DNA of 64,000 bases from contig NZ_CP037952.1 in assembly GCF_004358345.1 (NCBI RefSeq), positions 1,240,001 to 1,304,000 on the forward strand, written 5' to 3'. This DNA comes from Parashewanella spongiae (GTDB lineage Bacteria > Pseudomonadota > Gammaproteobacteria > Enterobacterales > Shewanellaceae). The translations under genes were made by a program, and so were the position numbers. Of the stretch, positions 46,285 through 55,842 are shown one piece after another. Below the pieces are notes generated by a model. That model made no database searches and was not told the origin of the DNA. It saw nothing but the letters and a program-made list of their open reading frames with translations. Positions within the stretch are counted from its first letter, which is position 1; every line of letters begins with the position of its first letter.

Positions 46285-47466
46285 ATGACGTTTTGGTGTA
46301 AAAATTTACTTGTTGCAGGCTTAAGTATCGCTGCGTTATCTGCATGCTCTTCAAGTGATGTGGAAGAAGTTAAAATCAGTGAACTACCAGAAATAGAGGC
46401 GACGGTAGCGCCTGTTATAAGCTGGAGTACGGTTGTTGGTTCGGGTGTTGGTGATTATTACTCTCGTCTTCGTCCAGCGGTAAAGTACGACAAACTTTTT
46501 GCAGGCGATCGTAATGGTCAACTTGTTGCGTTTGATCAAAAAACACATCAACAGTTATGGAAGCAAGATCTCAATGATATTATCCATGAAGCTGGAATCA
46601 AAAAAAACTTTCTCTTAGCCGCAGGTGTGAGTGTTTCACGTAATAAAGTTTTTGCTGGCGGCGAAGCGGGTGTTTTAGTTGCGCTGGACGCAGAAACCGG
46701 CGCACTGGCGTGGCACGTAGAAACTGACGGAGAGCTATTATCAACTCCAACAATAGGTGAAGATGTTGTTGTCGTTGCGACATCTTCAGGGGCTATAGAG
46801 GCTTATGATGTTGATTCAGGTGAGCAACGTTGGATTAGCCAATCACAACTGCCTCCGTTAACCTTGCGCGGTACTGGTGCGGCAAGCTACGAAAGTGGTG
46901 GTTTTTTTCTTGGAACTGCTGATGGCAAAGTGCAAGTTATTGTACAGAAAAATGGTCAAGTCGCATGGGAATCTGCTGTTTATACACCCAAAGGTGGTAA
47001 TGAGTTTAGTAGACTAGCAGACGTTGATATGAAACCACTTCTGTCTGGTGAAAACCTTTACGCTGTGAGTTATAATGGCAACCTAGTATCAATGGAAGCT
47101 CGTACTGGACGCGTAGTTTGGTCACGTAAATATTCGAGCTTTCATGAGCTTGCAGAAGCAGGTTTGAGTTTATTTTTAGTGGATGATTCAAGTCGAATCT
47201 ATTCGGTAGATAAACGCAATGGATTAGAGCTTTGGAGTAATTCAGAGTTAGAAAATCGCACCCTGACTTCTCCAGCCGTATTTGAGCAATATTTGATAGT
47301 TGGTGATTTTGAAGGCTATCTGCATTTTATTGATCGTATTAGCGGCGAGATAACAGGTCGAGTGCAAGTCGACAGTGATGGTTTATATGTTCAGCCCGTT
47401 GTTGTTGATAATAAAGTTTATGTTCAAGGACGTAGCGGTAAGCTCGCTGAAGTTACGCTTCCTTAG
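46285..47466 (+). CDS. bamB: Outer-membrane assembly lipoprotein BamB
   Basis: A 393-aa beta-propeller lipoprotein of the BAM complex that inserts outer-membrane proteins. The signal peptide ends with the lipobox ALSACSSS (Cys near residue 21). PQQ-like propeller blades are visible as repeated GxLxALDxxTGxxxW patterns, for example LVALDAETGALAWHVE and AYDVDSGEQRW. Located between yfgM and der, the standard position. A terminator follows. Confidence 0.95.
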   Translation: MTFWCKNLLVAGLSIAALSACSSSDVEEVKISELPEIEATVAPVISWSTVVGSGVGDYYSRLRPAVKYDKLFAGDRNGQLVAFDQKTHQQLWKQDLNDIIHEAGIKKNFLLAAGVSVSRNKVFAGGEAGVLVALDAETGALAWHVETDGELLSTPTIGEDVVVVATSSGAIEAYDVDSGEQRWISQSQLPPLTLRGTGAASYESGGFFLGTADGKVQVIVQKNGQVAWESAVYTPKGGNEFSRLADVDMKPLLSGENLYAVSYNGNLVSMEARTGRVVWSRKYSSFHELAEAGLSLFLVDDSSRIYSVDKRNGLELWSNSELENRTLTSPAVFEQYLIVGDFEGYLHFIDRISGEITGRVQVDSDGLYVQPVVVDNKVYVQGRSGKLAEVTLP

Positions 47467-47488
47467 TTTTTTGATTAGTGTTTAATAA

Positions 47489-47520
47489 AAACCCTCGCAC
47501 TGATTGGTTCGAGGGTTTTT
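47489..47520 (+). terminator. Terminator after bamB
   Basis: AACCCTCG (47489-47496) pairs with CGAGGGTT, followed by TTT, 20 bp after the bamB stop. It separates bamB from der. Confidence 0.8.
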
Positions 47521-47540
47521 AGTTGTATAGAGGCAATAAA

Positions 47541-49004
47541 ATGATCCCAGTAGTGGCGCTTGTTGGCCGTCCCAATGTCGGGAAATCAACCCTGTTTAAT
47601 CGACTCACTCGAACTCGAGATGCATTGGTGGCAGACTTTCCTGGTTTAACTCGAGATCGAAAATACGGTCGAGCGTTTCTTTCTGGGTATGAATTCATTG
47701 TGGTTGATACCGGTGGTATTGATGGCAGCGAAGAAGGTATTGAAACTAAAATGGCTGAACAATCGTTAGCGGCGATTGAAGAAGCTGATGTCGTATTATT
47801 CATTACTGATGCTCGTGCCGGAATGACCTCGGCTGATCTAGCCTTGGCACAACATCTTCGAAGTCGAGAAAAAACCACCTTTGTCGTTGCCAATAAAGTT
47901 GATGGCATTGATGGTGACTCAGCTTGCGCTGAGTTTTGGTCATTAGGGCTTGGTAATGTTTACCAAATGGCCGCAGCGCAAGGTCGTGGTGTTACGACCA
48001 TGATTGAGCATTCACTCGCACCGTACGCTGAAGCGATGGGAATCGAGCGTGATACTGAGCTTGATACTCCTGAAAAAGTGCTTGAATTTACCGAAGAAGA
48101 AGCGGAAGAAGAACAGAAGCGCCTGCAAGATCTTCCTATTAAGCTCGCGATTATTGGTAAGCCTAATGTAGGTAAGTCGACGTTGACAAACCGTGTGTTG
48201 GGTGAAGATAGAGTTGTCGTATACGACGAACCCGGCACCACACGTGACAGTATTTATATTCCACTCTCACGTGAAGATCGTGAATATGTAATTATTGATA
48301 CGGCAGGAGTCAGGCGACGGAGTAAAGTTAACGAAACCGTTGAAAAGTTTTCGGTAATTAAAACCCTTAAAGCCGTAGAAGATGCCAATGTTGTGTTATT
48401 AGTGGTTGATGCAAGAGAAGGCATCAGCGAACAAGATCTTGGTTTACTCGGTTTTGTGTTGAATGCTGGGCGAGCCCTTGTCATCGCTGTGAATAAATGG
48501 GATGGCATGAGCAATGACGACCGAGAGTTTGTGAAAAAAGAACTTGATCGCCGTTTAGGGTTTATTGATTTTGCACGTATTCACTTTATCTCTGCATTAC
48601 ATGGTACAGGTGTTGGTCACTTGTATGAATCAATCGAAGAAGCTTATGACAGTGCAACGCGTCGAGTCAGTACATCAATGTTAACGCGTGTGATGCAAAT
48701 GTCTCAGGATGATCATCAGCCACCAATGGTGAATGGTCGTCGAGTTAAGCTTAAATATGCGCATGCAGGGGGTTATAACCCACCTATTGTTGTCGTGCAT
48801 GGTAACCAAGTGAATAAGCTGCCAGATTCATATAAGCGTTATATGATGAATTACTTCCGTCGCTCCCTAAAAGTTGTGGGTACGCCGATTCAATTACGTT
48901 TCCATGAGAGCGCTAACCCGTTTGAAGGCAAAACTGAAAAATTGACGTTAAGCCAAGAGCGACGTAGAAAACGTGCAATGAGCCACATAAAAAACCGCAA
49001 ATAA
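47541..49004 (+). CDS. der: Ribosome-assembly GTPase Der (EngA)
   Basis: A 487-aa protein with two tandem GTPase domains and a C-terminal KH-like domain, required for 50S ribosome assembly. First G1 is GRPNVGKST (residues 10-18); second is GKPNVGKST near residue 205. NKVD and NKWD are the two G4 motifs. An acidic linker ([12 protein letters not shown]) joins the domains. ATG 47541 gives [12 protein letters not shown], the family start; the upstream in-frame TTG at 47523 lies inside the terminator tail. The GTPase pair and length are normal. Confidence 0.97.
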   Translation: MIPVVALVGRPNVGKSTLFNRLTRTRDALVADFPGLTRDRKYGRAFLSGYEFIVVDTGGIDGSEEGIETKMAEQSLAAIEEADVVLFITDARAGMTSADLALAQHLRSREKTTFVVANKVDGIDGDSACAEFWSLGLGNVYQMAAAQGRGVTTMIEHSLAPYAEAMGIERDTELDTPEKVLEFTEEEAEEEQKRLQDLPIKLAIIGKPNVGKSTLTNRVLGEDRVVVYDEPGTTRDSIYIPLSREDREYVIIDTAGVRRRSKVNETVEKFSVIKTLKAVEDANVVLLVVDAREGISEQDLGLLGFVLNAGRALVIAVNKWDGMSNDDREFVKKELDRRLGFIDFARIHFISALHGTGVGHLYESIEEAYDSATRRVSTSMLTRVMQMSQDDHQPPMVNGRRVKLKYAHAGGYNPPIVVVHGNQVNKLPDSYKRYMMNYFRRSLKVVGTPIQLRFHESANPFEGKTEKLTLSQERRRKRAMSHIKNRK

Positions 49005-49036
49005 CTTTTTGTTATTATTATGTAACAAAGAAGTAT

Positions 49037-49059
49037 AAGGAGCCGAAAGGCTCCTTTTT
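49037..49059 (+). terminator. Terminator after der
   Basis: AAGGAGCC-GAAA-GGCTCCTT, an 8-bp stem with a stable GAAA tetraloop, followed by TTT, 33 bp beyond the der stop. Confidence 0.9.
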
Positions 49060-49258
49060 AATATCTATAATACTGTTAAAATGACATTAACTACTACTTT
49101 GAAGCACTTTGCTAGTAGATTGTATTGTATTGTTTTTTATTTCAGCTGCTCGTTGTAATCCCTTAATTTATTTATGGTTGTATGTACCTCTATAGGACAT
49201 AAACTGTCACTAATAAAATTATTATTATCATTGATAGATAAACCATTCGGGAAGCAGG

Positions 49259-51238
49259 ATGCGATTGCAAAATAAACTCTTAACCATGTTCTTATGTGTT
49301 GGAATTATCCCATCACTGATCATTGCCCTAGTTTCTGTATGGAGTGCGAGTGAAAGTTTAGAGCATCAAATATACAATCAACTTACCTCTATAAAATTCA
49401 TAAAAAAATCTCAAGTCGAACAATTTTTTGAAACGACTGAAGCAAACCTTACCGTTATTGATGATGCTGTAGCGGACTATTTAACGAATAGTCAATCAAA
49501 AGATTTAGCGGTTATCGGTCAACAACATGATTACTTTTTCCATGAATTTATTGAATTAGAAGGATATGAAGATTTTTATATCATCAAGCCAAATGGAGAT
49601 ATTGTTTATTCGGTAGAAAAGCGCTCAGATTATAATAGCAATTTACTTACAGGGGCTTCTCGAAATACCAATTTTGGAGCAATGTTTCAGCAAGTAAAGA
49701 CAAGTCGTCAGTTGAATATTCAAGACTTTGAACTTTATTCGGTAAATGGTAATACCCCTCAAGCTTTTGCTGGAATGCCTCTCTATGATGATAATCAGTT
49801 TATTGGCATTGTCGCACTTCAATTCGGTATTGATTCCATCAACAAATTTATGCAACAGCGGGATGGAATGGGAGAGACAGGTGAGAGTTATCTCGTCGGC
49901 CAAGATTTGAGAATGCGCTCTGATTCTTTTCTTGATCCAAATGGTCATTCGGTCGAAGCCAGCTTTTCAGGAACAGTAGCAAAAAATGGTGTGAACACGA
50001 GAGCAGTAAAACAAGCGCTAGCAGGAGAAACAGGTACTGAGATTATTATTGATTACAATGGTAATCCTGTTTTGTCTTCTTACACCCCGATTCATTTACA
50101 CGGAATCAATTGGGCATTACTGGTCGAAATTGATGAATCAGAAGCGTTTGCAAGCATTTATCGGTTAGAAGTAATTATTGGTGGGATTTTACTGCTTACT
50201 GCGCTAGCGATTATTGCAGTAGCCATAATTATTGCGCGTTCGATTTTAATGCCGATTGGTGGTGAACCAGAACAAATGGGACAGCTCAGTGAACTAATTG
50301 CTGATGGTGATCTTTCTACGCAGTTGGATGAAAGTAAAAAAGTAACTGGCGTATTTCAATCAATGATCAAAATGAGCAAAAATTTACACCAAGTGGTAGG
50401 TACCATTGTGGAATCGTCAGAGCGATTGTCGTTGACTTCTGAGCAGACTCGAAGTGCCAGTGAACAGTCAAAGCATGGTTTACAAGAGCAAAGTGCCAAT
50501 ATTGATACGGTTTCTGCAGCACTAAATGAAATGTCAGCCGCAGTTGAAGATGTGGCGAATAATGCGCGCACTGTGGCAGATTTTAGTATAAGTGCTCAAA
50601 AGACGTCTGAAATTGCAGATGAAAGCGTAGAAAAAACCATTAAGAGTATGACTAGCCTTGCACAAGAAGTGAACTTAGCCACGGATTCAATTCAAAATGT
50701 TGAGTCAAATTCACAGCAAATCGGAACAGTGTTAGAAGTGATCAGAGGTATCGCCGATCAAACGAATTTGCTTGCCCTTAACGCAGCAATTGAAGCCGCG
50801 AGAGCAGGTGAGCATGGTAGAGGGTTTGCCGTAGTGGCTGATGAAGTACGACAGCTGGCTCAAAAAACACAAGATTCAACCAGCGATATTGAAAGAATGA
50901 TAGTGCAGTTACAGGCTGGAACTCAAGAGTCGGTCAATGTCATGCAAGGCTCTAGAGCGTCCGCTGAAAAGACCATAGAGCTTGCCACCTCTAGTTCTAG
51001 TGCGATTAAGAAAAACCTCACTGAAATTAAAAACATTGCCCTAAATGCTGAACAAATCGCCTCAGCGACCCAGCAACAATCAGTGGCTGGTGAGGAAGTC
51101 AATCAAAGTATTGTGTCCATTAATCAAGCTGCCATTGATAATGCCGCCAGTGCTGAGCAAGTGTCTCAAGCGAGCGAGGAATTGAGTCAGCTAGCGCTAC
51201 AATTGAAAAAAATAACCGGCCAGTTTAAGTTATCTTAA
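49259..51238 (+). CDS. Methyl-accepting chemotaxis protein, Cache type
   Basis: A 659-aa chemoreceptor. An N-terminal membrane helix (about residues 8-28) is followed by a roughly 270-residue periplasmic sensor with the dCache look ([20 protein letters not shown], then [16 protein letters not shown] and [10 protein letters not shown]). A second helix lies at about 300-323, then HAMP. The cytoplasmic hairpin tip has the conserved [32 protein letters not shown] sequence pattern. No CheR-binding pentapeptide is seen at the C-terminus. Such sensors often bind amino acids or small organic acids; the ligand is unknown. Monocistronic, following the der terminator. Confidence 0.95.
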   Translation: MRLQNKLLTMFLCVGIIPSLIIALVSVWSASESLEHQIYNQLTSIKFIKKSQVEQFFETTEANLTVIDDAVADYLTNSQSKDLAVIGQQHDYFFHEFIELEGYEDFYIIKPNGDIVYSVEKRSDYNSNLLTGASRNTNFGAMFQQVKTSRQLNIQDFELYSVNGNTPQAFAGMPLYDDNQFIGIVALQFGIDSINKFMQQRDGMGETGESYLVGQDLRMRSDSFLDPNGHSVEASFSGTVAKNGVNTRAVKQALAGETGTEIIIDYNGNPVLSSYTPIHLHGINWALLVEIDESEAFASIYRLEVIIGGILLLTALAIIAVAIIIARSILMPIGGEPEQMGQLSELIADGDLSTQLDESKKVTGVFQSMIKMSKNLHQVVGTIVESSERLSLTSEQTRSASEQSKHGLQEQSANIDTVSAALNEMSAAVEDVANNARTVADFSISAQKTSEIADESVEKTIKSMTSLAQEVNLATDSIQNVESNSQQIGTVLEVIRGIADQTNLLALNAAIEAARAGEHGRGFAVVADEVRQLAQKTQDSTSDIERMIVQLQAGTQESVNVMQGSRASAEKTIELATSSSSAIKKNLTEIKNIALNAEQIASATQQQSVAGEEVNQSIVSINQAAIDNAASAEQVSQASEELSQLALQLKKITGQFKLS

Positions 51239-51370
51239 CCTTGTAGCATTAATCGAAGTTTTATTTGTGAAATGTAGTGTTTCAATGTAGTCGAGTGAAA
51301 AATACTTTACTTGACTACACAATAATTTTGAAGCTGGTCAAGCCTATGGCATTTTTATCTGAAATAACGT

Positions 51371-51636
51371 TAGGGGCTGTTTATCTTTCAGGATTAAATT
51401 TTGTGCTATTTGAGCGTTTATCTGTTCAAGGCGTAAGCAGTGAAGCTTAGTCATCTAAGTAAACGGGTTACAACACAGAACAGTGAACGCTCAAAAGCAT
51501 CTAAGACAGCGTAAATTGGTCATTTCTACTGCGTTATCGCTTGCTTATTTGGAATACCAAACCGCACAAGCTCTGTCTTGTATAAAACGACCAATTTATC
51601 GCTGCAAAAATAATCACGAAAGATAAACAGCCCCTA
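51371..51636 (+). repeat. R3 MITE-like element, copy c (266 bp)
   Basis: Perfect-looking ends TAGGGGCTGTTTATCTTTC and GAAAGATAAACAGCCCCTA. The element is flanked by the chemoreceptor and the secreted-protein gene. Confidence 0.92.
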
Positions 51637-51701
51637 GTTTTTTCTAAAAAAAATGGCCTGTACCTAAACCTACAGGCTCGATTTACCTTAACCCAGTAAG
51701 A

Positions 51702-52211
51702 TCATTGTAAATCCTCTGGATCAAAGCTGTGTGAAAAAGAATAGGGTTTTGTTCTTAAATTGGGTACCTGATGTGTTAAATCTTTAATAAAATCACCAGA
51801 TTCAGGGTTAATCATTCCTATTTTAGATATCCATGGGTTTAGATTGTTATCATCTAAATAATTATCTTTTACCCCAAAAGAATGATAGTGCAAATATCTT
51901 TCTCGATAGCTTTTTTTCTCTCCATTAACAGTTAATATTACTTCCCAAGTAAATTGCTTGTGCTTGTCCCAGCAATGGGTAAAGGGTTTATTGCTATCGG
52001 TGTGCCTTAATACTTTTTTAGTTTCACCTGCCTCAATTCTTACAGGTGTCACAGGAGCAGAGTTAATACAATAAGAGCTAATTAGTTCCAATGTAATATC
52101 GTATGGAGTCTTATTTTCGTAATTAATCTCAAATGTAGTACCTGCTGCAGCATTAAACCCTAAAAATATCATGAGAAAAACAATAGTCTTTAGCCATAAT
52201 CCTTTATGCAT
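51702..52211 (-). CDS. Secreted protein of unknown function
   Basis: A 169-aa protein with a clear signal peptide (residues about 1-23, LWLKTIVFLMIFLGFNAAAG). The mature part is beta-rich, starts FEINYENKTPYDITLELISSYC, and has two cysteines that could form a disulfide (in SSYCIN and THCWDK). AAGGAC lies 7 nt before the ATG at 52211. I recognise no family; the front part faintly recalls small beta-sandwich secreted proteins. It is bracketed by an R3 element and an R1 element. Confidence 0.7.
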   Translation of the reverse strand: MHKGLWLKTIVFLMIFLGFNAAAGTTFEINYENKTPYDITLELISSYCINSAPVTPVRIEAGETKKVLRHTDSNKPFTHCWDKHKQFTWEVILTVNGEKKSYRERYLHYHSFGVKDNYLDDNNLNPWISKIGMINPESGDFIKDLTHQVPNLRTKPYSFSHSFDPEDLQ

Positions 52212-52254
52212 TTCAACGTCCTTAATTGTTTAAAAAAGCTTCTTGTTTGATTTT

Positions 52255-52607
52255 ATACCAATTTCAGTAATTAATCTCTCACTCAGCAAGAGATAAAGGT
52301 TTTCAGTACAAGGCGCATGTTCGAAGTACTATATACCCTAACGGCCGCCATACAAAACTTGCGTTCAACGCACTTAGTGCTTTTGTCGGGATAATTCAAG
52401 AACGTGCAACGCAGTAATGGAAACCTTTAGCCTAGCCCTTCGGGAGCTTGTATGCGCAAAAATTACTTCACAAAATTATCTCAACGTAGCAATGTAATAA
52501 CGACAGCTTTGTATGTCGGTAATAACTATGTTTTCACTAATTTCGTTTGTACTTTGTGCGCATACATAGCTCTGAGTTGAGCATTGAATTACTGTAATTA
52601 ATGGTAT
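52255..52607 (+). repeat. R1 MITE-like element, copy d (353 bp)
   Basis: Same orientation as copy a. The left end has one change (ATACCAATTTCAGTAATTAA) and the right end has a short TA insertion. From 52608 to 52923 there is a 316-bp AT-rich stretch with no recognised gene; it should hold the promoter of the following lipoprotein gene. Confidence 0.88.
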
Positions 52608-52923
52608 TAGTACCTGCTTTTGTTATTTCAATTTTTAAAATTTGATAAGGAATGAACAACAATTTTGAGTTTTTGCTATCAAATGCACTGAGCTAAACGC
52701 ACTCAAAATATTAAGATTTCACGGTACAATATGAAAAACTAATTCCCAAACAAGAAGTGTTATTTCATCGGTTAACTTTAGGTGGGTATACAGAAGTGAT
52801 TGAAATCTATTTGAAATATTAAATACACAAATAAGAAATATAACTGCAGTTAATTTGTCATTTACGACAGGTAGTTTTATGTGGCCTACAAACTAACCTG
52901 AAAATCCGTCCTCGGAGATGACA

Positions 52924-55740
52924 ATGGAACTGAAGAATATTTTTAAACTTGGTGCATTAGCTACTGCACTTGCCTTAGCCGGTTGTGGTGGCGATATCAA
53001 CGTCAACACAGGTAGTGAAACAACACCTATAGTTACACCTCCCCCTGTTGCAACCCCAACCAATGAAGAAAAAGCATATAGCGGTTTTGCAACGAGAAGC
53101 ACTACTTTATCAGAAGTAGATGGTAAACAAGTGTGGACACTTAGTGGTGTGCTCAGACCTTCTTCTGCTGCATCAACAATCAATGTTGGCGGTCAAGATG
53201 GATCTAAAATCGTACTGGGTAATGATGTTATTTGGTTACTTGATGATGCAGTTATTGCTGGTGGCGATAATGATAATTCAGTTCAATTAGAAATTTTAGC
53301 AGGCACGAAAATACTCGGCGGCAGAGAGTCTTATTTGGTGATCAGTCGTGGCTCTCAAATTAAGGCTGAAGGAACGGCAGAAGCGCCTATTGTATTCACA
53401 TCAGTAGAAACCGCCGTTGGTGGACAAGGTGCTGCGGGGCAATGGGGGGGGTTGGTTTTACTCGGTAATGCACCAGTAAATACATGCCCTGATTTGAATA
53501 ACTGTTCAGCATCTTTTGAAGTGGGTAATCACAACTACGGCGGTAATGACGAAACAGATAACTCTGGCGTCATTACTTATACGCGTGTCGAGTTTGGTGG
53601 ATTTAAAATTAACGACACTCAAGAAATGAATGGCATCAGCTTTGCTGCAGTGGGTAGTGGTACAGAAGTAAATAATATTCAAATTCACAAAAATAACGAT
53701 GATGGCATCGAGTTCTGGGGCGGTAATGTGTCAGTCAATAATGTTGTACTGACTGACAACTTTGATGACTCATTAGATTGGACAAATGGCTGGAGAGGTT
53801 CTGCTCAGCACGTTTATATCCGCCAGGAAAACAATGCTTCTAACCGTGGTATTGAGGCTGATAGTAATAGCGATGCAACCAAAACTCCGTTATCTCAACC
53901 TGCTTTAGCAAACATCACGATTCAAGTGGCCGATGGTACTAATTCCGGTGGCGATGATGCTGAAGGGATTTTATTCCGCAAAGGTACTGGGGCAAATGCC
54001 TATAACATACTTGTTAAGGGCGGGGCTAATTCTGGTGAATGTCTAGAAATCAATGGTGATAACACTGTTGATAATGCGGCTACGCCAGAGCTAACCATTG
54101 AAAACAGCTTGATTGATTGTGTTGAACCGTTCAAAAACGCTAAAGTTGATGCTTCTAAAGGCTACACAAAAACGCTTGATGTTAAAGCTTGGTATGAAGG
54201 TCAAACAGGCAACCTCGTTGGCGCTTCAGATTTAACAGGTTACATGCCAAACAGCTCGTCTGTTGCACTGACTGGCGGCAAAGAAAGCCTAGCAAATGTC
54301 GATGCTCGTTTAGAAAACGCCAACTACATAGGTGCTTTCAATGATACGGATTGGACAGAAGGCTGGACAACAGACATTCATGAAACGACTAATGTACCTC
54401 CTGTATCTAAATTACCGACATTAAATACTTGCCCTGTCGGCACTTCAACTGAGTCAGTTGTAGCAGGTTTATATTCTGATGAAAATGTAAATTTAGTTTG
54501 TAGCTTGTCTGGCAATATTACGACGAATGTGACCCTGCTTGCGGGTGAAAACGTCCTGTATAAGTTGGATGGTGGTGCTGTTGTAGTAGGTGGCGATAAC
54601 ACAAACTCAGCTACTTTAGCCGTTCAAGCTGGTGTAAACATGTTTGCTACCAACGACAGCTACATTGCAGTTAGCCGTGGCTCTAAAATTATGGCATTAG
54701 GCACAAAGGAAAATCCAATTGTCATGACTTCTGAGGAAGACGTCATTGACGGTGCAGTGGCCGAACGTGGCCAATGGGGCGGATTAGTGCTTCTTGGAAA
54801 TGGTAAAACCAACAAGTGTTCAGATCATACTCAGTGTGATGCGACCTTCGAAGTTGGCGACCATAACTATGGCGGTAATGATAATACGGATAACAGCGGC
54901 CAAATTAGCTATGTTGTCGTTAAGTATGCTGGCTTTAAAGTGAATGATACTCAAGAAATGAACGGAATATCATTTGCAGCAGTCGGTAGCGGCACTCAAG
55001 TTGACCATATTCAAGTCCATGCGAATGGCGATGATGGTGTCGAGTTTTGGGGCGGTGCAGTTAATCTTAAATACGTTTATCTAACAGATAATTTCGATGA
55101 CAGCCTTGATTGGACAAACGGCTGGACAGGTAAAGCCCAATACGTATTTATCACTCACGAAGATGGTAATGCAAACCGTGGTATTGAAGGTGATAGCCAT
55201 AAAGGCTCTGACGATACTCCTGTTTCTATGCCAACGATTTCAAATCTGACTATTCTACCTGGAGTTGATACAGAGAACGGCAGTGGTGACAAAGGTGAAG
55301 GAATCTTACTTCGCGTTGCAACTGGCGCAGCACTTCACAATGTATTGGTTCAAGGACGTAAAGGTTCGACTTCTAACACTGAAAGTGGCGAATGTTTAGA
55401 ACTTGATGGTTCTAAAGTTGGCTTACACGACAATGTGGAAAACGGCATGTTGGTAATGACTCACTCTGTGATTGATTGTAACGAGCCATTTAAGTACAGC
55501 TCTGATACAGACCATGGTTTTGATTCTAGCTTTACTAAGACTTGGTTTGAAGGTCAAACGGGTAATACTGAAGCTGAAGTTGTTTTGACGAATGGTATTC
55601 CTGCTTATGATGATGCTGTATTGGTTGGCACTGGTAAGGATTTAAGAACAGACGATAACTTCTTTGATTCAACGACCTTCATTGGAGCGTTCGATGGTCA
55701 AGTTGATTGGACTGAAGGCTGGAGCTTTAAGCCTGAATAA
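52924..55740 (+). CDS. Large lipoprotein with two tandem beta-rich domains
   Basis: A 938-aa outer-membrane-type lipoprotein. The lipobox is LALAGCGG (Cys near residue 21), followed by a Pro/Thr linker. Two homologous domains follow, about residues 60-470 and 500-938. Each has the series GQWGGLVLLGN, FEVG(N/D)HNYGGND, FKxNDTQEMNGISFAAVGSG, DDGxEFWGG and DNFDDSLDWTNGW, then NRGIE(A/G)DS. The alternating short strands suggest a right-handed beta-helix. The ATG at 52924 is preferred because GGAG at 52914-52917 lies 6 nt away; it abuts the ATG at 52918. It is followed by a TonB receptor, so it may bind or process the imported compound at the surface. Substrate unknown. Confidence 0.8.
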   Translation: MELKNIFKLGALATALALAGCGGDINVNTGSETTPIVTPPPVATPTNEEKAYSGFATRSTTLSEVDGKQVWTLSGVLRPSSAASTINVGGQDGSKIVLGNDVIWLLDDAVIAGGDNDNSVQLEILAGTKILGGRESYLVISRGSQIKAEGTAEAPIVFTSVETAVGGQGAAGQWGGLVLLGNAPVNTCPDLNNCSASFEVGNHNYGGNDETDNSGVITYTRVEFGGFKINDTQEMNGISFAAVGSGTEVNNIQIHKNNDDGIEFWGGNVSVNNVVLTDNFDDSLDWTNGWRGSAQHVYIRQENNASNRGIEADSNSDATKTPLSQPALANITIQVADGTNSGGDDAEGILFRKGTGANAYNILVKGGANSGECLEINGDNTVDNAATPELTIENSLIDCVEPFKNAKVDASKGYTKTLDVKAWYEGQTGNLVGASDLTGYMPNSSSVALTGGKESLANVDARLENANYIGAFNDTDWTEGWTTDIHETTNVPPVSKLPTLNTCPVGTSTESVVAGLYSDENVNLVCSLSGNITTNVTLLAGENVLYKLDGGAVVVGGDNTNSATLAVQAGVNMFATNDSYIAVSRGSKIMALGTKENPIVMTSEEDVIDGAVAERGQWGGLVLLGNGKTNKCSDHTQCDATFEVGDHNYGGNDNTDNSGQISYVVVKYAGFKVNDTQEMNGISFAAVGSGTQVDHIQVHANGDDGVEFWGGAVNLKYVYLTDNFDDSLDWTNGWTGKAQYVFITHEDGNANRGIEGDSHKGSDDTPVSMPTISNLTILPGVDTENGSGDKGEGILLRVATGAALHNVLVQGRKGSTSNTESGECLELDGSKVGLHDNVENGMLVMTHSVIDCNEPFKYSSDTDHGFDSSFTKTWFEGQTGNTEAEVVLTNGIPAYDDAVLVGTGKDLRTDDNFFDSTTFIGAFDGQVDWTEGWSFKPE

Positions 55741-55748
55741 CTGTCCTC

Positions 55749-55785
55749 AAAGCCCTGCTATCACTCTTGGTAGCAGGGCTTTATT
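55749..55785 (+). terminator. Terminator between lipoprotein and receptor genes
   Basis: AAAGCCCTGCTA (55749-55760) pairs perfectly with TAGCAGGGCTTT (55771-55782), then ATT. The stem is 12 bp. Confidence 0.85.
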
Positions 55786-55842
55786 CGTTAAAAGTTACTA
55801 GTTACATAGCCTTATATAAATTGAGACAGGATAGTCATAAAT